Assembly (NCBI GenBank): GCA_021325335.1
Contig: JAJPHJ010000142.1
Location: forward strand, 1-61,310
Source: Pseudomonadota bacterium
Lineage (GTDB): Bacteria > Vulcanimicrobiota > Vulcanimicrobiia > Eremiobacterales > Eremiobacteraceae
Direction of reading: 5' to 3'
Length of the DNA: 61,310 nucleotides
The notes beneath the pieces were generated by a model. The model had not been told where the DNA came from. It was given only the letters and a program-made list of their open reading frames with translations, and made no database searches. This document shows positions 58,711-61,310 of this stretch, piece by piece (positions within the stretch are counted from its first letter, which is position 1; each line of letters begins with the position of its first letter). Position numbers and translations under genes: made by a program.

Positions 58711-61310
58711 ATGAAGATCCGCCTCACGCTCCTGACGCTCATCCTCTGCGCGCTCGCGCCGGTGCTCGCGCGAGCGGACGACAGCCCGCCGCCTGCCGCC
58801 TACGCGACGTTCGTCGCCGGCGCGCAGGTCCAGAACGGCCTTTTCAACGTCATCCGCAAGAGCGGAAAGGTCTATCTGGAAATCGCGCCCTCGCAGCTTG
58901 ACACCGACTTCATCATCAGTGCGGAACAAGTCAACGGCATCGGGGGCTGGGGCGTCATCCCGGGCGGTATCAGCTCGGTCGACCGCATTGTCCGCTTCTC
59001 GCGCAACGACGATAAGATCGTCGTCACGTTTCCGAACACGTACTTCATCGCGCCGGGCAACGACCCGGCGCAGCGCGCGATCAAGCGCACCTTCGCCGAT
59101 TCGGTCGCCGGGGTCGCGCCGATCGCGGCCGTGGATGCCGCTAGCGGCCACGTGGTCTTTGACGTCTCCTTCCTGCTTGGCGACGTCTACAATCTCAGCG
59201 CGGCGCTCAAGGGCGTAACCGCAACGGACGACCCGGAACAGCAGTACCGCCTCGACGCGGATCGCACGCTCTTCGGACCGACGAAAGCCTTCCCGGACAA
59301 CGTCATCATCACGGCGGATCAGACCTGGATGTGCGACAATCCGCAGACGATCGACAATGTGCCCGACCCGCGAACTCTTCTCATCCGCGTGGCGTACAAC
59401 TTCGTGCTGCCGCCGCACGACGGCGACTACATGCCGCGTCTCGCGGACACGCGCGTCGGCTACTTCGATACCGCCTTCTTGAATTTCGCAACCGATACGG
59501 ACTACTCGCGCATCAACCGCTACGTGGTGCGCTGGAACATGCAGCCCTCGGACCCGAGCAAGGCGATGTCGCCGGCCAAGCATCCCATGATCTACTACAT
59601 GTCGGATAATGTTCCGACGCAATACCGAGAGTCGATCCGCAAAGGCATCGAACGCTGGAACGCGGCCTTCGAGCGCATCGGGATCTCGAATGCGATCCAA
59701 GTGAAAGATCAGCCAACCGATCCGAACTACGATCCGGACGACGTGCGCTATAATACGATCATCTGGATGACCGAGTCGAATTCAGGCGGCTACGCCGCCG
59801 AAAGCCAGATCTGGGATCCGCGCACCGGACAGGAGATCCGCACGAACATCGTGATCGACGCAGACGTCATGGGCTTCTCGAATATCTCCTGGCAGTTTCT
59901 CACGAACCCCACGGCCGGAAGCGCGGGCAATCAGATCCGCGGGCTCGATGTGGATTATGCGATCGGCAAAGAGCGCGAGGCGACGTTCGGACGCGTGGCG
60001 CTGGCAGCGATGGGCCATCCGCTCACGGGTTCAGCGCTCGCGACCTACAACGATCAGCTGATGCAATCGTTCATCGTCCACGAATCCGGGCACGGCTTTG
60101 GGCTGCAGCACAACTTCATCAGCTCGATGGCGTATACCGCGAAACAAGTCCAAAACAAATCATTCACGGAGAAATATGGCGTGGCCACGTCCGTGATGGA
60201 ATACGCACCTCTGAATCTGTGGCCGAAGGGCTACCCCCAGGGAACCTATTGGCAAGTTGTGCTCGGTCCGTACGACTATCACGCAATCCACTGGGGATAC
60301 GCTCGGGTGCCCGGTGCGCGCACGCCGCAAGACGAGGTCCCGACCCTCCACCGCTGGGCGAGCGCCTGGGCCAACCCGCTCTACCGTTTCGCGAGCGACG
60401 AGGACGTTGCGTATGGAAGCGCGCACGCGATCGACCCGCGCATCGCGCAATTCGATCTGACAAACGATCCCCTCTCGTGGGGGGAGACCCAACTCAAACT
60501 CAGTCACGACCTCTTCTCGACCCTCGATCGCCACTGGCCGCAGCCGGGCAACACCTACGATCAAGAGCGGGCTGCGTTCGGCACCGTCTTGCAAGTGTAC
60601 GTCGTCGCCGCGACATGGCCCGAGCACTACATCGGCGGTGAGTATCTCTCACGCTCCTATCTCGGCGACCCGGACTCGCAGCCGCCGCTCGTGCAGGTGC
60701 CGCGGACGAACGAGCTGCGGGCGTTCCGGCTGCTCGACAAGTACCTCTTTTCGGATGGGGCGTGGAGTTTTTCGCCTGCGACCCTGAACCGGCTCGTCTA
60801 TAGCGAGTGGGAGTCATCGCCAAACGCCTTATGGGCCTACAACCCGCAGCCGCGGCACGACATGCCGGTTGCGGAAATCGCCACAGGGATTGCTGAAGGG
60901 GAGCTGACGACGATGTTCCAGCCGCTCATGCTCGAGCGCGTGGACGACCTCGCCTTGAAGACGAAGCCCGGCGCCACGATGAGCCTGACCGATCTGTTCG
61001 ACTGGACGCAGGGCTCTCTGTATGGAGATCTTCACGACGCAAAGCTGCAGAATATCGGCGAGGTGCACCGCGCCATCCAGCAGTGGTACGCGCGTAAACT
61101 CGTGCAGATCTGGCTCGCGCCCGAACCCGCGACCCCGTACGACGCCCAATCGATGGCGCGCGCGGAGCTCGTCGATCTGCGGGGCTCGCTCGCGACGGCG
61201 CTCGGCCGGCCTGGTTTGGACGAGATGACCCGCGCGCATCTCGCAAGCCTGCAGGACGTGGTGGTTCGCGCCCTTGACGCCCGCCAGATGGTTCCCGCCC
61301 CCAAAATGTA
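58711..61310 (+). CDS. Exported zinc-dependent metalloprotease, copy 2 (last base of stop missing)
   Basis: The ATG at 58711, with GGGAG 5 nt upstream, opens 866 codons to the window edge, which ends '…CCC AAA ATG TA'; one more base would give the stop, as in copy 1. The signal is 'LTLLTLILCALAPVLARA'. The zinc site HESGHGFGLQHN starts at residue 457. It aligns along its full length with copy 1 ('AQVQNGLFNVIRKSGKVYLE', 'GNTYDQERAAF'). The two are a tandem duplication that has diverged. Confidence 0.9.
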   Translation, partial: MKIRLTLLTLILCALAPVLARADDSPPPAAYATFVAGAQVQNGLFNVIRKSGKVYLEIAPSQLDTDFIISAEQVNGIGGWGVIPGGISSVDRIVRFSRNDDKIVVTFPNTYFIAPGNDPAQRAIKRTFADSVAGVAPIAAVDAASGHVVFDVSFLLGDVYNLSAALKGVTATDDPEQQYRLDADRTLFGPTKAFPDNVIITADQTWMCDNPQTIDNVPDPRTLLIRVAYNFVLPPHDGDYMPRLADTRVGYFDTAFLNFATDTDYSRINRYVVRWNMQPSDPSKAMSPAKHPMIYYMSDNVPTQYRESIRKGIERWNAAFERIGISNAIQVKDQPTDPNYDPDDVRYNTIIWMTESNSGGYAAESQIWDPRTGQEIRTNIVIDADVMGFSNISWQFLTNPTAGSAGNQIRGLDVDYAIGKEREATFGRVALAAMGHPLTGSALATYNDQLMQSFIVHESGHGFGLQHNFISSMAYTAKQVQNKSFTEKYGVATSVMEYAPLNLWPKGYPQGTYWQVVLGPYDYHAIHWGYARVPGARTPQDEVPTLHRWASAWANPLYRFASDEDVAYGSAHAIDPRIAQFDLTNDPLSWGETQLKLSHDLFSTLDRHWPQPGNTYDQERAAFGTVLQVYVVAATWPEHYIGGEYLSRSYLGDPDSQPPLVQVPRTNELRAFRLLDKYLFSDGAWSFSPATLNRLVYSEWESSPNALWAYNPQPRHDMPVAEIATGIAEGELTTMFQPLMLERVDDLALKTKPGATMSLTDLFDWTQGSLYGDLHDAKLQNIGEVHRAIQQWYARKLVQIWLAPEPATPYDAQSMARAELVDLRGSLATALGRPGLDEMTRAHLASLQDVVVRALDARQMVPAPKM

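Noticed and set aside
57652-59700. Long open frame of 682 codons on the minus strand
   Set aside because: It lies entirely opposite the two metalloprotease genes, crosses their junction, is His/Arg/Asp-rich and lacks any domain; a GC-driven shadow.

Overview
The window is about 61 kb of GC-rich bacterial chromosome. It is gene-dense, with short gaps and many 1–14 nt stop/start overlaps. I see no rRNA, tRNA, prophage, transposase or CRISPR array. Several exported proteins look didermic in style: lipobox lipoproteins, an exported one-heme cytochrome, and a Tat-exported DUF1501/DUF1800 pair. The gene mix and the many dispersed short palindromes suggest an uncultured soil-type lineage such as Eremiobacterota (WPS-2) or a relative. 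That placement is inference; no marker gene here settles it.

Layout. 1–6.4 kb: an edge-truncated ORF, an Ig-like membrane protein, class II fumarase, a secreted trypsin-like protease, and a PDZ/multi-TM/GAF-like protein with no kinase domain. 6.5–11.6 kb: a co-directional cluster of beta-hydroxyacid dehydrogenase, peptide-type substrate-binding lipoprotein, two zinc alcohol dehydrogenases and a cupin, which looks like a small-molecule oxidation pathway. 11.6–18 kb: two overlapping helicase-nuclease genes resembling AdnAB. 18–24.2 kb: secreted proteins and a four-gene two-component/TPR operon. 24.2–27 kb: a cysC-sat-yqjG sulfate-activation operon. 27–31.6 kb: a large exported FN3/barrel protein and a DUF2249–Crp fusion regulator. 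31.6–39.3 kb: a rhomboid-like protein lacking the catalytic serine, an M20 peptidase, a PQQ-type sugar dehydrogenase, an esterase, a CDF-like protein, a GNAT enzyme and lipoproteins. 39.3–42.8 kb: an aldo/keto reductase and a GntR-controlled ABC operon with an operator and an unlisted 38-codon leader ORF. 43–45 kb: a cytochrome c and cupredoxin pair, and an HhH-GPD protein. 45–49.6 kb: an M61 peptidase, a hydrolase, small Cys-rich proteins, and an AAC(6')-like acetyltransferase broken by one in-frame TAG. 49.7–55.9 kb: DUF1501/DUF1800, a CrtI/PYROXD2-like oxidoreductase, a YkvA protein and hypotheticals. 56–61.3 kb: two tandem large zinc metalloproteases; the second is complete except for the last base of its stop codon.

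The most unusual feature is a set of small palindromic elements. A main family (5' TGTAG flank, roughly 9-bp arms, GGMA-type tetraloop) occurs at 11155, 15790, 15829, 15878, 19779, 24192, 24225 and 34142. Arm changes are compensatory between copies, and copies occur in both orientations with the TGTAG flank staying on the same side of the loop. A second family shares the TGTAG flank but has a CGCGCAAA-type stem (28.4–28.6 kb cluster and 42931). Most copies are intergenic. Two clusters, however, lie inside long ORFs without breaking the frame: three copies form the linker between the helicase and nuclease domains of one AdnAB-like subunit, and about five copies form the low-complexity linker of the 700-residue exported protein. 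A third cluster supplies the last codons and stop codon of an alcohol dehydrogenase. This resembles in-frame palindromic element insertion known from Rickettsia, in a different setting.
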